From Gorsachius magnificus (taxonomy: Eukaryota; Chordata; Aves; Pelecaniformes; Ardeidae), in assembly GCA_034008185.1 (NCBI GenBank), contig CM067087.1, positions 49,245,590-49,309,589 on the forward strand: 64,000 nucleotides of DNA, given 5' to 3'. Below the pieces are notes generated by a model, which saw only the letters and a list, made by a program, of their open reading frames with translations, was not told the DNA's origin and did not search any database. The position numbers were made by a program, and so were the translations under genes. Numbering within the stretch: the first letter of the stretch is position 1; each line of letters opens with the position of its first letter. Positions 1-11,450 of the stretch are shown here, in pieces.

Positions 1-2423
1 GTGGCCATGCAGCCATACAGACGCCAACACTTCTCCGGCTCCCGCTGAGGAATGGCCCCAAACCGCTGTTCAGTAAGAATGGAAACGCATGGATGTCTCG
101 TGCAAGAACAAGCCCAGGGAGTAACATCTGCAGCCCCCATGCCGAGCTGATGCTTGCATGTTCAGCCAATGGTTGTGGTTACCAATGTTTAATTTTATAA
201 ACCTAAAAGTAGTACCTTTGATTAGGTAAGAATTAATCATATACATATAACTAAAAGCTTGCTGGCTCTAACATTTAAGCGCGTGCTTTTATGTCTGTGT
301 TCACATTTCTATAGCAGACAACATTTGTGTCCTCATCTTGCTAAACAAACATCTGGAATCAGCGCGCTCACGGGTACTTAACGGGAACGCTTGGACTCTC
401 ACCAGGAAAGCCCAGGCGATGGGTTAAACCTCATCGTCCTACCAGAAGGGGACTTTTTTCTTCAGCAGTTGCTTTTTTTTTTCTGCCTAAGCCCGCTGTG
501 CGGTTTCAGGTGAGGCTTCAGGGCAGTCGTTTCAAACAGGATCTCTGATACGGGCATCTTAATTCTTAATGCAGCTGACCTTTGATTTCAGAAGGTCTGG
601 AGTGTTACTGGTAATCAATACCTGGCTCGGCTGCTCTGCTTCAGTTTTTCTCTTCTGAAAACTGTTTGCCTCTCAAGGGCGAGATGAAATTTCATAAATG
701 TCTAATGTGGGCTTTTGAGCAATTTAAAAGGCGCCAAGTTTTACTAGCCAAAATGCTAGGCTAGGATATTATTCTGGTGGAATTTGGCTGTATATTGGAA
801 AAGGAATGCGGTCAGAGCCTTCTGCTGCATACAGCAAAGTAACTTCATCCTACCAATATAATTTCATCCACTAAATTACATACTTTTTAAAGAGAAAAAT
901 GTAAACTGCAGGGTTCGAATCACTTGTAAATTGCTTTGAAGTTTTGTCTGGTGAAATAGCGTCAGTACAGCAACGTGGAACAGGAAGCGCGAAGCAGCTT
1001 TATGTAAGATAACTGCAAGCCGCAGGCTTAGAGGCTCGCAGAAAGCGCAACTCATACCGGGAGCTGGCAGGGCCACAGCGACGAACACACTCGCACTTCG
1101 GAGGAGTGGCGTGCGATTCCTCACGTCGCGGTCAGGACCCTGCTCTACACCTGACGACAACGGAGGAGCGCAAGAAGCCTGAGCGTTACCCGTGGAGCTC
1201 CGGGCTTAAGGCCGCTGCCCAGGCACCGTGCCACAGCCATGAAATCACTCCGTTATTTTAGACTTCACGTTTGATGAACAGGGCAGTGCAAGCTGTTTGA
1301 AACTCAGCTTTGGTGCATTTAAATGTTTTGAAATAGCGCCTAGCATTTAATACAGGGGGTTGCTAACATTAGCTTTCCTAAGTGCCTGATAAAGTCTTAT
1401 TCCCCACCGCCTTACGGTTATTTTTCTAATTGAATGTAGATGCTTCACTCATCAGCATTCACCACAAGATTCAGTTGTTCAGACATGATATCATCTATCC
1501 TGAATTATGTTTTGAATTTCAAACTGAACACTAAAAACTACACTAGCTCCACGGCAGATAAGATCAGGATTCTTCGCCGTGTCTCGTAATTACCTGGAAA
1601 CAAATGGGAACGGCAGGGTCTCCACACACACACACAGACTTCTCTTTGAGTCAGTGTCGGAGTTGTCATTGGCTTCACTGGCAACGGTGTTTGGTCACAA
1701 ATACCCAAGTATTTGCTGCTTAAAGTAATCTGCTTTAGTTCTTAGCCACACAGGGCCAGAAGCTGCAGGCTCGTACCCGTGCGCCTGTCTGAAGCCGAGC
1801 GCTGCTTTGTTTCCCGAGCAGCAGCCGTTTTCAGAGCAAAGTGGAGGATCTCAGGAGATGGCCGCACGCCGACCCCCAGCTCCGACCGAGCGGCGGTTCC
1901 GCACAACGCTGCCAGCCGCAGGGACAGGCGCGGGATCCCCCGGCCCGCCTGCCTTGCGCTGGGGCACCTACGCGCCATCCACTTGCTTTTTAAGTTTAAA
2001 TCAGTGGTTATCTGGCCTCCTTTCAAAGTCTTTATCCACACTGACGTGCGGAAAACAGACTCCCCAATCTGTAAGATTGTACAGTAGGTATGGTTATTCA
2101 GCGCTGGGCAGCACGGGGGGCAGTCCCACCAAAGTCGTGCGCGCCCCAGCACGGCAGCTTGCCCCGTTTATATGTAGCAAAGTGTTCCATATGCATGAAG
2201 TCTCCCAATACGCCTATACATAGGCATAACCTGTCCCCGCTTCGTATTAAAATGAGTTTCAAGAGGTCATTTCCATAAGTCCCTCCCGACTGCGCATGCT
2301 CAGTGATTTGAGTCGGTGGTCTTCAGGGGTCGTTTACTTCATCCACTCCTCTTCTTCACCTTGTCCTTTTGGTGAACTCCAGCTTCTACCCCCCTTATTC
2401 CGCTGTCAGAGTCCCCATTGGCT
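1..2423. other. Upstream DNA, no gene recognised
   Basis: I see no exon of a known family here. The sequence is AT-rich at the left with a short CA run near 1624. A CpG-rich patch lies at about 1770-2170, with short overlapping open frames on both strands that look like by-products of high GC. Positions 2160-2410 contain motifs such as TGCGCATGCTCAGTG that remind me of LTR-type DNA, but I could not define ends or a family. Confidence 0.5.
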
Positions 2424-3136
2424 CCCCATACTGACATTGGCTATCCCCATACCGACATTGGCTATCCCCACACCGACATTGGCTATCCCCACACCGACAT
2501 TGGCTATCCCCATACTGACATTGGCTATCCCCATACTGACATTGGCTATCCCCATACTGACATTGGCTATCCCATACTGACATTGGCTATCCCCATACTG
2601 ACATTGGCTATCCCCATACTGACATTGGCTATCCCCATACTGACATTGGCTATCCCCATACCGTCCTTGGTTATCCCCATACCGACATTGGCTATCCCCA
2701 TACTGACATTGGCTATCCCCACACCGACATTGGCTATCCCCATCCCGACATTGGCTATCCCCATACTGACATTGGCTATCCCCATACTGACATTGGCTAT
2801 CCTCATACCGACACTGGCTATCTCCATACTTACATTGGCTATCCCCATACCGACATTGGCTATCCCCATACTGACATTGGCTATCCCCATACTGACATTG
2901 GCTATCCCCATACCGACATTGGCTATCCCCATACTGACATTGGCTATCCCCATACTGACACTGGCTATCTCCATACTGACATTGGCTATCCCCATACCGA
3001 CATTGGCTATCCCCATACTGACATTGGCTATCCTCATACCGACACTGGCTATCTCCATACTGACATTGGCTATCCTCATACCGACACTGGCTATCCCCAC
3101 ACCGACACTGGCTATCCCCACACCGACACTGGCTGT
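2424..3136. repeat. 21-bp minisatellite, 34 units, with repeated CCAAT boxes
   Basis: The unit CCCCATACTGACATTGGCTA+T repeats 34 times head to tail over 713 bp. All units are 21 bp except one of 20 bp near 2571. On the minus strand each unit reads AGCCAATGTC, a good match to the NF-Y CCAAT box. By eye 27 units keep ATTGG, six have ACTGG and one has CCTTGG. The right end decays, with many ACTGG units after 3030. Because 21 is a multiple of 3, both strands stay open in several frames, which explains the long apparent ORFs with a PHTDIGY period. I do not regard these as protein-coding. The array ends about 0.4 kb before the CpG island. Confidence 0.97.
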
Positions 3137-3426
3137 CCTCATATCGACAATGTGCCAGACACTTTGTTCTCCTAGATGCCTTCCAAGGCCTGTAACAAAG
3201 ATGGGCCATTTCCTACTCATCTCTCCTCTTCCACATTCCCTACAGTGTTAGTTTCTTATCTATAGTTTACTCCATATGATTAGTAAGTTAATCTAAACCA
3301 CAATGCTATCAATTTAAGATGGATCTACATTTGGCTTCACAAAGGTCCTTTTGTTAACCCTTTAGCCTCCCTTCATGCACGCGTTGCGTGTTTTTTTTAC
3401 GAGAGAACAAGGATAAGAATAGAATC
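3137..3426. other. Spacer between minisatellite and CR1 tail
   Basis: After a few degraded repeat units this stretch is unique, AT-leaning DNA with no recognisable exon or element. It separates the CCAAT array from the CR1 fragment and the CpG island. Confidence 0.5.
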
Positions 3427-3540
3427 CTGGAATCACAGACTCGCAGAATGGTTTGGGTGGGAAGGGGCCCCCAGAGCCCACCCAGCCCAAACCCCCTGCG
3501 GGAGCAGGGACACCCTCAGCCAGCTCAGGCTGCTCACCCC
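3427..3540 (-). mobile_element. CR1 LINE 3' fragment
   Basis: The stretch begins with the AATCACAGA/CAGAATGGTTTGGG series and continues with the CCCAGCCCAAACCCC and GGGAGCAGGGACACC blocks. This is the reverse complement of the 3' end of avian CR1. It is short, 5'-truncated as CR1 copies usually are, and abuts the CpG island directly. Confidence 0.85.
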
Positions 3541-4640
3541 CCCCGGCCGGCGTAACGCCCCCCCCCCCGGGGGGGCGGCCCGGGCCCCGGCCCGGGGGGG
3601 CCGGGGCTCCCCGTGGGGAGGGGGGCTCCCCGCCCCGTCCCCCGCCGGGCCCAGCCACCGCCCCCCGGCATCGCCCCCGCCGGGCCCAGTCACCGCCCCC
3701 CGCCCCCGCCATCGCCCCCCGCCCCCGGGCCCGGGCCCAGCCCCCCGGCCCCGCCCCCCGCCCCGCCCCCCCGGACGTCACTTCCTGGGGGCGGGCGGCC
3801 GCGGCGCGAGCGCTGGGTGGCGGCCCTGTGATGGCGGCGGCGGCGGCGCGGCGGCGGCCGAGGCGGCCGGGGGGGCTGCGGGGGCTGTGCCGCGCCTGAC
3901 TCGGCGGCGGGGCCTGCGCCATGGGGAGCAGCCGCGGCGGGCGCCTGGCCTGAGGCGGCGACAGCGACAGCGCGGGGCGCGGCACTGCCCGGGGGGCGGC
4001 ACCACTGCGGGGGCCGGCAGCAGCTGGTGGTGCCTCCCGCCGCGGGGGGGCGGGGGGGCCCCCGCCCCCCGCACCCTCGGGCCGGGCCCCTCGCCCCCCG
4101 TCCGGCTGCCGCTGCCCGGGTTCCCTGGGGGGGCGGAGAGGCCTCCCCGCTGGCGGGGCGGGGGGCGCGGAGGCCGGGGGGACCCGCTGGATCATCGCTG
4201 CCTTTTAAAAAATGTAATTTCTGTGACGTACCGGAGGGTTTGAGGTGTTTCAGGGTTTGATTTTTTTTTTTTTTTTCCTCGAAACCGCGCTGTCCCGGAG
4301 GGAAGCGCCTTCCCTGCGCTGTGCCCCCCTCGGAGGGGCTCCCCAAACTCCTGACGGAGGGATGACGCCGCCTTTTTGCGCGGACCGCCACGCCGGGCCC
4401 GCCGGCCGCTCCCTCCCGCGCGTTGCGAAACCTCCCAGGGCCGGGCCCCCCCGGCCGCCTCCGCCGCCTGTGCCCCCCGAGGGCGCCGGGACACCGGAGG
4501 AGAAGGGGGGCGGGGGGCGCCCGGCCCTGCCCCTGCGGCGGCCCGGAGCTGCTGCCCGAGCCGAGGGCCGGGGGGAAGGACGCCCCCACCAGCTGCCTTC
4601 GTCCCCCCACCGGCGTTGCCTGGCGTCACAGATGGTGCCC
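3540..4640 (+). promoter_or_regulatory. CpG-island promoter of ATP11B
   Basis: About 1.1 kb of extremely GC-rich, CpG-dense DNA with many GC boxes (CCGCCCC, GGGGGCGGG) and no obvious TATA box. A composite site at 3774-3787 reads GACGTCACTTCCTG, which combines a CREB/ATF half-site with an ETS core, and a TGACGT half-site lies at 4223. Its place upstream of exon 2 and its composition fit the promoter and first exon of a broadly expressed gene. Long proline-, glycine- and arginine-rich open frames on both strands are composition artefacts. Two short uORF-like frames start at ATG 3831 and ATG 3921. Confidence 0.85.
3832..4026 (+). other. Possible ATP11B exon 1 (start codon not found)
   Basis: Exon 2 begins with Gly-Phe in phase 0, and in known ATP11B proteins about nine residues ending in Arg-Gln-Gln-Leu precede it. 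At 4015-4026 the bases CGGCAGCAGCTG encode exactly RQQL and are followed by GT (gtggtg) in the right phase. However, the frame runs upstream to a TGA at 3829-3831 without any ATG, and the residues before RQQL do not look like the family N-terminus. The donor is also weak. Either this is a chance match, or the GC-rich assembly is damaged here, or exon 1 lies elsewhere. The ATG at 3921 is in another frame and reaches a stop after ten codons. Confidence 0.3.
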
Positions 4641-7600
4641 AGGTCGGCGCGAGCACTCCCCTGAGTTAGGTTTTTGTATTTTAATGGTTAAAGCTGCTGC
4701 CTCGGTAACGATTTGTTACATCCCTTTTTACAAAAAAAGGTAACATTTTTAGGCTTTTTTTTTTTTTTTTTCTCCTTCGCCTCCTTTCCCATGGCCCCAT
4801 AGATTTTCCCAGGTCTGCGTGTGGAGCACAGCGCTTATGGTGATGCTCTCAGCGCCAGCTTGGCGTTGGTCACCAGTTCGGTGTGACGCCAGGAGTTCCT
4901 CACCGGGAAATTAATGGCTCGCTCTGAGCCCTGTCTGCGCCCCGCTGCCCTGATCCCATCACGCAGTCTGTTTGGCGTGACGTAGCTCTCTTTTTTTTTC
5001 CCCTTGAAGGTGGCTTGAGGTCTGCGTGTGTGGTTTCTGAAGCAGCGTTATGTTGTCTTCTGTAGAGTTTAGGTTAGGACGGCGTCAGCCCCAGGAATTC
5101 ATGTATCGAACATGGCTGCTTTTCTCCCTGTCAGTACGCTGACCAGCTTTCCTGAAATTTGTGTGCCCTTAATAGAAAGTAAAAGCTGAGGTTAACAAGA
5201 TGAGCAATAAACCTAGCACTAAGAGGGTTTTGTTCCTCTAAAGGAGACTGTTTGATGGCGAAAAAAACGGCTTAAAATTTGCACTAGTTTCGACAGAGAA
5301 GGGTTAGTGAGGTAAAGAATGGGATCATAAGAAGTCAAGATGCTTGAACAGGCGCTTAGATGTGGTACTAAGGAAAAGAGTTACTGCGACGATACATGTT
5401 TTGTGTTTTCTTTTCTGCAAACCTCAGTGTTCGATGTTAATGGCTTGGGTGTTTCCCAGCTCATAAAGATGAAAAATGGCCTAAGAGAGGTGTCACGCTG
5501 CACGTGTCTTCTGAGGGACACTCGGACAGCTCGTCCCCGTGTGTCATGGTTGGTTTTACACAGATCCCGTTTGCTTCTTCCTAAGACCGTGATGTTTAGT
5601 TTCTGAGAACCCGGGGAAGGATGCTGAGAAAATAATCGGAGCGAGTGGGAAGAGTGGGGTGGCAGAAGTGCTTGAATCAAAGGGTGGCAAAATCTGCCCC
5701 CGATTTATTTCTGATGGGAGGAGAGAAGAATGTGTGGGTTTGGATGCCTTTAGAGCGCGTATTTGTACCTGTGCTTGATGTGGCAACAGGTTTTGTGAAG
5801 AGTGTTCTCTTCCACATGGGAGGGTTGGAACCAGGCAAGCGTGTGGGAGTGCTGTAAGTGGGATGCTGTGGGAATACAAAAGAAAAACGACGGCATGCAG
5901 AAACGTCGGGAAGTCGCAAGGGACGGGGGAGAGGGGCTGGTGCTTTGCTGCAGGTGCTTTTAGGTAGTTCAGTACTCTCTATAGGAGACAACAAATGTTT
6001 CTAACTTCATGTTTGTTTAAGAGGACAGTGTTTCTTAAACTAAATAACGGGATTGTCCTGAGGGGCAGGGAAAATGAGGCAGGTGGTTTTAGAAGGAAGT
6101 GATGGGAGGACCTGGTATGGAATTCAAATTATTTCAGCTGAGTTCTTTAAGCAGGGGCTTTGCTGTTCTTTAGCCTGTGAAGGTCCCTGCATGCCTGTTA
6201 CAGCGCCCTAAAGGGATGGCTGGTCCTCTGAGAACAGGAGACGTGCTGAGAACGTAAGACTTGCTTCATCTTCGTTACGGTCCTGCAAGTCCAGAACAAT
6301 TTTCTGAGGTGCTATTTGTCTTTGCAGTGACTTGATGTATAACAGAAATGGGTGACGGTAACACGGTTGCTCAGTCTGCAGTGCCTGTGTGGCACTCGAA
6401 CCGATTGCTGGTTTGGTTTGGATCTCGGCCTTCAGTCTGCTTGGATTGCTCAGGAACAGTTAACGCCACCCTACACGGACAGTTCATCGGGTTTTGTTCA
6501 TCTCCTGCTGTCCCCTCCTAAATGAGCTGTGCTGTAAGTCACAGACGGCATGCAACTGTCTATTTAGTAGGAGGATATTATAATATCGTTGTCTAGTTAA
6601 TAGTTGGAAGTGCTTAAGTTCTAGTAATAAGACAAACGTAGGGACGGTTCATTGCTTTGAGTAAAACGCCCTGATGTGTTTCCAGGAAGGATGCCCGAGT
6701 TCCCGCTCCGTTGCCTCGAGATCTGAGGAAGCCAGCAGGCATGTGGATTTGCTGAGGGTTGTGTAACACCACAGGCACAGCCAGCTCTGCTTGAAAAAAG
6801 CAGCCGGGTGAACAACAGACAGTTGGTAGGAAGCAGCATCAATGCTCAGGAATAGTGCACTGCATTTTATTTGCATTTCTGAATAGGATGGGTTAGGCTG
6901 CCTGACTGATCTGTGCACAGCAGAGCGCTGTTGTGGCTCTCTGGTCAAGTCTGTGCAGTACCAATACAAAGCAAGAGTGCGAAGTGGCGTTTTGTAATGC
7001 TCCCTGACTATTCGGTACCACTTCAGTTTGGTAGATTCGCGACAGCGTTCGGACTGTGCTGATGTGCTGGCGGTGCGCGTGGAGTGTGGGAGCTGCTGCA
7101 GTGGCATTAACGGAAAGTAGTGACGACTTCAGTTGTCTGGCAAGGAGGTCTCCACAAGACTGTGGTGGAATACCCTCGTATCTATGATGATAGCTGCGCA
7201 AGTTTGAACTGTTAGTCCTGTCAAGTGAAGCAGGGTCTCTGGATTCCCCCTCAAGTTGCTATGATGTGCGGTTTGGGCCTTCTGATCTGTTGCCTAACAG
7301 CGCGGTGAGGTGCAGAGATACTGCATGGAGACATCCCAACAGCTGCCTGCCTGGTCCCCTCCTAGGCGGGACGGTTCAAGAGGAGCAGAGCCGTGCTCTA
7401 CTGGGCAGAGTATCTTCTTCCTGCGGTTTAAGAACCAGAACGGTGCTGTGCACTGACAACTTCTACGCTGTGCAGTGCGAGGTGTTCAGGCAGCGCAGCT
7501 TTGATATTTAACTGGAAGTCAAAGGCAAAATGTGTAGATTAATTGCTTTGGATCTATGTCTTTTAACTGGAAAACCTAGTTACCAGACTCTTTTATTTTG

Positions 7601-7929
7601 TGGTTATAGGCAGGTTCAGATTGGGAGGGGCATCAGGAGCTCATCTAGTCCAGAAGTTCTACATAGCCCGCGTTGCGAGGTGATCACAGGGAATGGCTTT
7701 GGCTGGTTTGTGTTGGTTGTCCCTGTCACACCCCACAGTCGTGTCCGTCCCCGCCCCAGATGGTATCTGTAGGAGTATCCTTGTTCATTTTTTCAATGCA
7801 TTCTAATGAAAATTTTCTTCTACTAATAAAGGAAATGTCCTCAAATAGATTAGCACTAGAAAACTGTATGTGTGGGCTGTTCTTCCCTTTACTTCCAGCA
7901 GCTGGTATCTGTTAGATGTTCTGAGAGGG

Positions 7930-8476
7930 TGTCATGGTTTAACCCCAGCCGGCGACTAAGCACCACGCAGCTGCTGGCTCGCTTCCCCACGGCGGGGTGG
8001 GGGAGAGAATTGGGGGGCCAGTTCTGTGGGTTGAGATAAAGACAGTTTAATAGAACAGCAGAGGAAGAGAAAATAGTAATAATAATAATAACAACATGAG
8101 AAGAAGAGAATATACAAACAAGCGATGCACAGTGCAATTGCTCACCACCCACTGACCGATGCCCATCCCATCCCCAAGCAGCGATCGCTGCCCCCCAGCC
8201 AGCTCCCCCCAGTTTCTATACTGGGCATGAGGCCCTATGGTCTGCAGTAGCCCTGGGGCCAGTTGGGGTCAGCTGTCCCGGCCGTGCCCCCTCCCAGCCC
8301 CTCGTGCCCCTGGCAGGGCAGGGGAAGCTGAAGAGCCCTTGCCTGGTGTAAGCCCTGCTCAGCACCAACTGAGCCATCAGGGGGTCATCAACGTTCTGCT
8401 CATCCCAAACACAAACCCCAGTGCTGGGCCCGCTGCTAGGAAGAAAATTAACTCTATCCCAGCCGAAACCAGGACA
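7930..8476 (-). mobile_element. Solo LTR of an avian endogenous retrovirus
   Basis: The 547-bp element has TG...CA ends in an imperfect inverted repeat: TGTCATGGTTT at the left, AAACCAGGACA at the right. It is flanked by a perfect 5-bp target duplication, GAGGG, at 7925-7929 and 8477-8481. The reverse strand reads as a typical avian LTR, with ATTAAA close to its 3' side and an AT-rich trinucleotide run (AAT repeats at about 8073-8090). No internal gag, pol or env sequence is present, so the provirus has recombined down to one LTR. Five-base duplications fit ERVL-like or related groups; the exact family needs a repeat library. It lies antisense to ATP11B in intron 1. Confidence 0.9.
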
Positions 8477-11397
8477 GAGGGGCAGATGGTATTCTGTGAT
8501 AACTTGTGGTTGTTGGCATTCTGAACAAGGTGGGCAGCATTTGGTTTCATCGTTTGCACTGACGTGTGTATTATTTTCACTCAATCCTTTTGTAGAATTG
8601 AACCAATGCAGTTACTTCTTTTTTTTTCCCCCAAATTCCCTATTTTTTGAATCCTGAATTACTGTAACTAATCCCAATGCTGAGAATCTGGCTTCTGAAA
8701 TCACATTGTTTTCTGGTTCCCCCCCCCCCCCCCCTTCTTTTTTCCCCTTTTTGGCAAAATTAAATGGGTGTTTGTTACTGTGTACTAGAAAAATAAATGT
8801 GTATTTGCCTAGAAGGGTTCCTGTGGTTCTGCCTGCCCAGCTAACGCCTTCCGTATTGTCACGGAGGCTGAGGGGGACGCGTGTCAGACCAGCCCAAGGG
8901 CTGCACTGCTCTGCTTAGAGCAGTTGGACCCCCCCGTCACTTCACGCAGGAGAAAATGCGGCCCTGTTTTCTCGCTAGAGATACTCTGTGATCTGCTGGA
9001 CTAGGCCTCCCATCGTGTTTGGGTCTCTCTTAACCTTATTTGCTTTTTATATTCTGGGCCTGCTGCAGGCTAATGCATTTGCAGCACAGCGTGTTCCGAG
9101 GCGTGCGGAGCCTGGCCCTGCCTGCAGCCAGCTGTCTGTTCCAAGCGGAGACATCCCTTCTGTCCTGTGTGCAATTTTTAAATCTTTTCTCATAAAAATT
9201 AAATTTAAAAATCGCCTACCAAAACCTAATCAAACCAGTCTTGACACTGTTTCTTTCAAAGACCAGTTTAAAACTGGGAAAATCAGGGTTGTCTGATGAG
9301 CTGCCTTGCCGTGAGCCTTGGATGTCTGACCTGTATCTTGTCCCATCCTTTTTTTTTTTTTTCCCCCTAGCCGTGAGCCTTTTAAGCAGCAAATTTTTAT
9401 TGTGCCAAACTTCCACTTGTCGCACACTAAAGTGACCATTTCGTTGACTGTGTGATATTCCTGCACTAACAGTGTCCTGCTCCCTTCATAGCCCCTGCCT
9501 ACGTTGTGAGAGCAGCGTTATTTTGTTGACAAGGGGCAGAGGCTTTTCGTGTTCTGGCCCGTAGGTGGTACCTGTGGGTGGGGGACGCCTCTGGCTATTG
9601 CCAAGAGATTGCCTCCACTCTCATCAGAAGGTAAAATTCATCATCTAAGGCAAGGAAAGATGTGCTGAATTTGAGCCACATTCAACCTGGTTTGGCTATC
9701 ATTGGTTTTGCTGGTTTTGGGCGCGTTGGCTGAATTCATTACAGCTTTTATTTGCTTGCTTCTGGGGCGGGGAGAGCGGAGTTACAGGGGAAGAACACGG
9801 CACGGTGTTTGGATTCCATGAAAAGCGCTGTGCCGTGGGCCTCTCGCTAGTCACCTGCTGCCCGTGCCGCGGTGTCCTCCGTGGTTACGCGGGTTCGTGG
9901 CCCTTTCCCCGGGAAGACGGGCTCTGCAGTGTGCTCTAAGACATCCTTCGTTTCCAGCGCGGAGCCTCTTCCTACGGCAGCAGGCACGAGCTGCAGCAGA
10001 GCAGGTACGACAGCGACAGCGCGCCTCTGCAAACGCAAGGTCGCGTCGTCCAGCTGCGCACGGCGTGTTTGGGTTTGCTGTACAGACCTCTTCCAACCGC
10101 TGCTGAAAAACCCGCTTAGCCATAGGACAGATGTTGGTAGAAAAGACAGAAGGTAGGACCGAGAGCTACACCGTGATTTAAAACCCAAACCCCTGCAATT
10201 CCTTGGCCTCCCACGTGCTGTGACTACTGACGATTTTTTTTTCTTGTTTACTTTGAGTAAAAATAAGCCTGGGAAAGGAGAACTTTCCTGTGAATGGGAA
10301 GCAGAGGTAATGATGCAGGCAAGCCGTTTGTCTTCATCCTGAAATATTATACCAGGGGAAGAGGTTTGACATGGTTTATACCACAAAAGTAGGTTTTGGT
10401 CTATGTCATTGCATTTTGTTTCTCTCTTACTGTCCCCTTTGCATACTTCTCTGTGTGCATTTTATGGGTGGCTGTGCTGATTTTTTGCAGATACTTACAT
10501 AGCTGTTTGGAAAAAGCATTGCAACAAAATAGAAAAGCAGCTTAAGGTTTAGCGAGCTTTAAGGATAAACTAGGTTGTAGACGTGTCTGAAAGCAGGACA
10601 TTAAACTGACACTTGAGTCATAAATCAAGTTTGAAATGGAATTAAAACTTAAAGCAATATTCGGTGGATGGAGTGGACCCACAACTGTACCGTTAGGTTG
10701 TACAGAGCGGGCTTTCTCAAAGCATGTTAAGAGGAAGAGCGAGGCGGCTCTAGCGATGAACCCAATTCTCTTCCCATTAAATTTGCTGAGCAACCACTGT
10801 CAGAGCAATTGTCAGTATGATTTCAGCACGCATTTTGAAAAAGCCTTAAGATTTATTATCTAGGGGCAGTTGGGGGGGGAGAATTTTTTCAAAAGTTGGG
10901 TTTTTTCGTACTGGAGGAATGTGTGCATTAGACTTGCAGTGCTGGAGCTGATCAGCCAAAGTAGCTGCTGCCTACTGGAACCAATGTAAATATTGAAGAC
11001 GGCGGGCATCACCGTTCGCGCGAGATGAGGGTTATGTGAGTAGCCCGGAGCAGGAGCCCTTCGTGCTGTCTGGATAGTTTATACATGACTTGAGCGCGGC
11101 CCGTGGGCAGCGTTTCGTTGTGAGAGAACAGCGCGTGGAGGAACGCACCGTTCTGTGCCTGTCCTGCCACGGGCTTGACAGACTTGGCATTTGTGTATGG
11201 CGAGATGGCTACTTGCAAAATTGGAACCGCCTTCTGATTTCAAGTGAAAACAAAGTCTGTAACCTGTCACAGGTTTGAATGCCTTATTTGATACTGAAAA
11301 TCAAAGAAAAAATATTTGTGCTATGAAATGACTTAAACGAATCCAAGGACTGTGCAGAAAGGATAAAATCAGATTTTTTTTTTTAGTAATTTTTTTT

Positions 11398-11450
11398 GAG
11401 ATGTTATGGTTATTCAAGGTGTGTGATGTTATGGTTATGCAAGGTGTGTG
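11398..11450. repeat. 26-bp imperfect tandem repeat
   Basis: The block GATGTTATGGTTATTCAAGG followed by TGTGT occurs twice in succession, with T to G as the main difference. It is a minor intronic duplication. Confidence 0.8.

Noticed and set aside
2160..2420. Possible LTR left of the minisatellite
   Set aside because: A few motifs look LTR-like, but no terminal repeats or target duplication could be found.
2395..3251. Long open frames on both strands with a seven-residue repeat
   Set aside because: They follow from a 21-bp minisatellite, whose period is a multiple of three. The same repeat is open in several frames on both strands and there is no splice or start context.
3362..4670. Pro-, Gly- and Arg-rich open frames up to about 300 codons in the CpG island
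   Set aside because: Stop codons are rare in such GC-rich DNA. The frames overlap on both strands and have no family signature.
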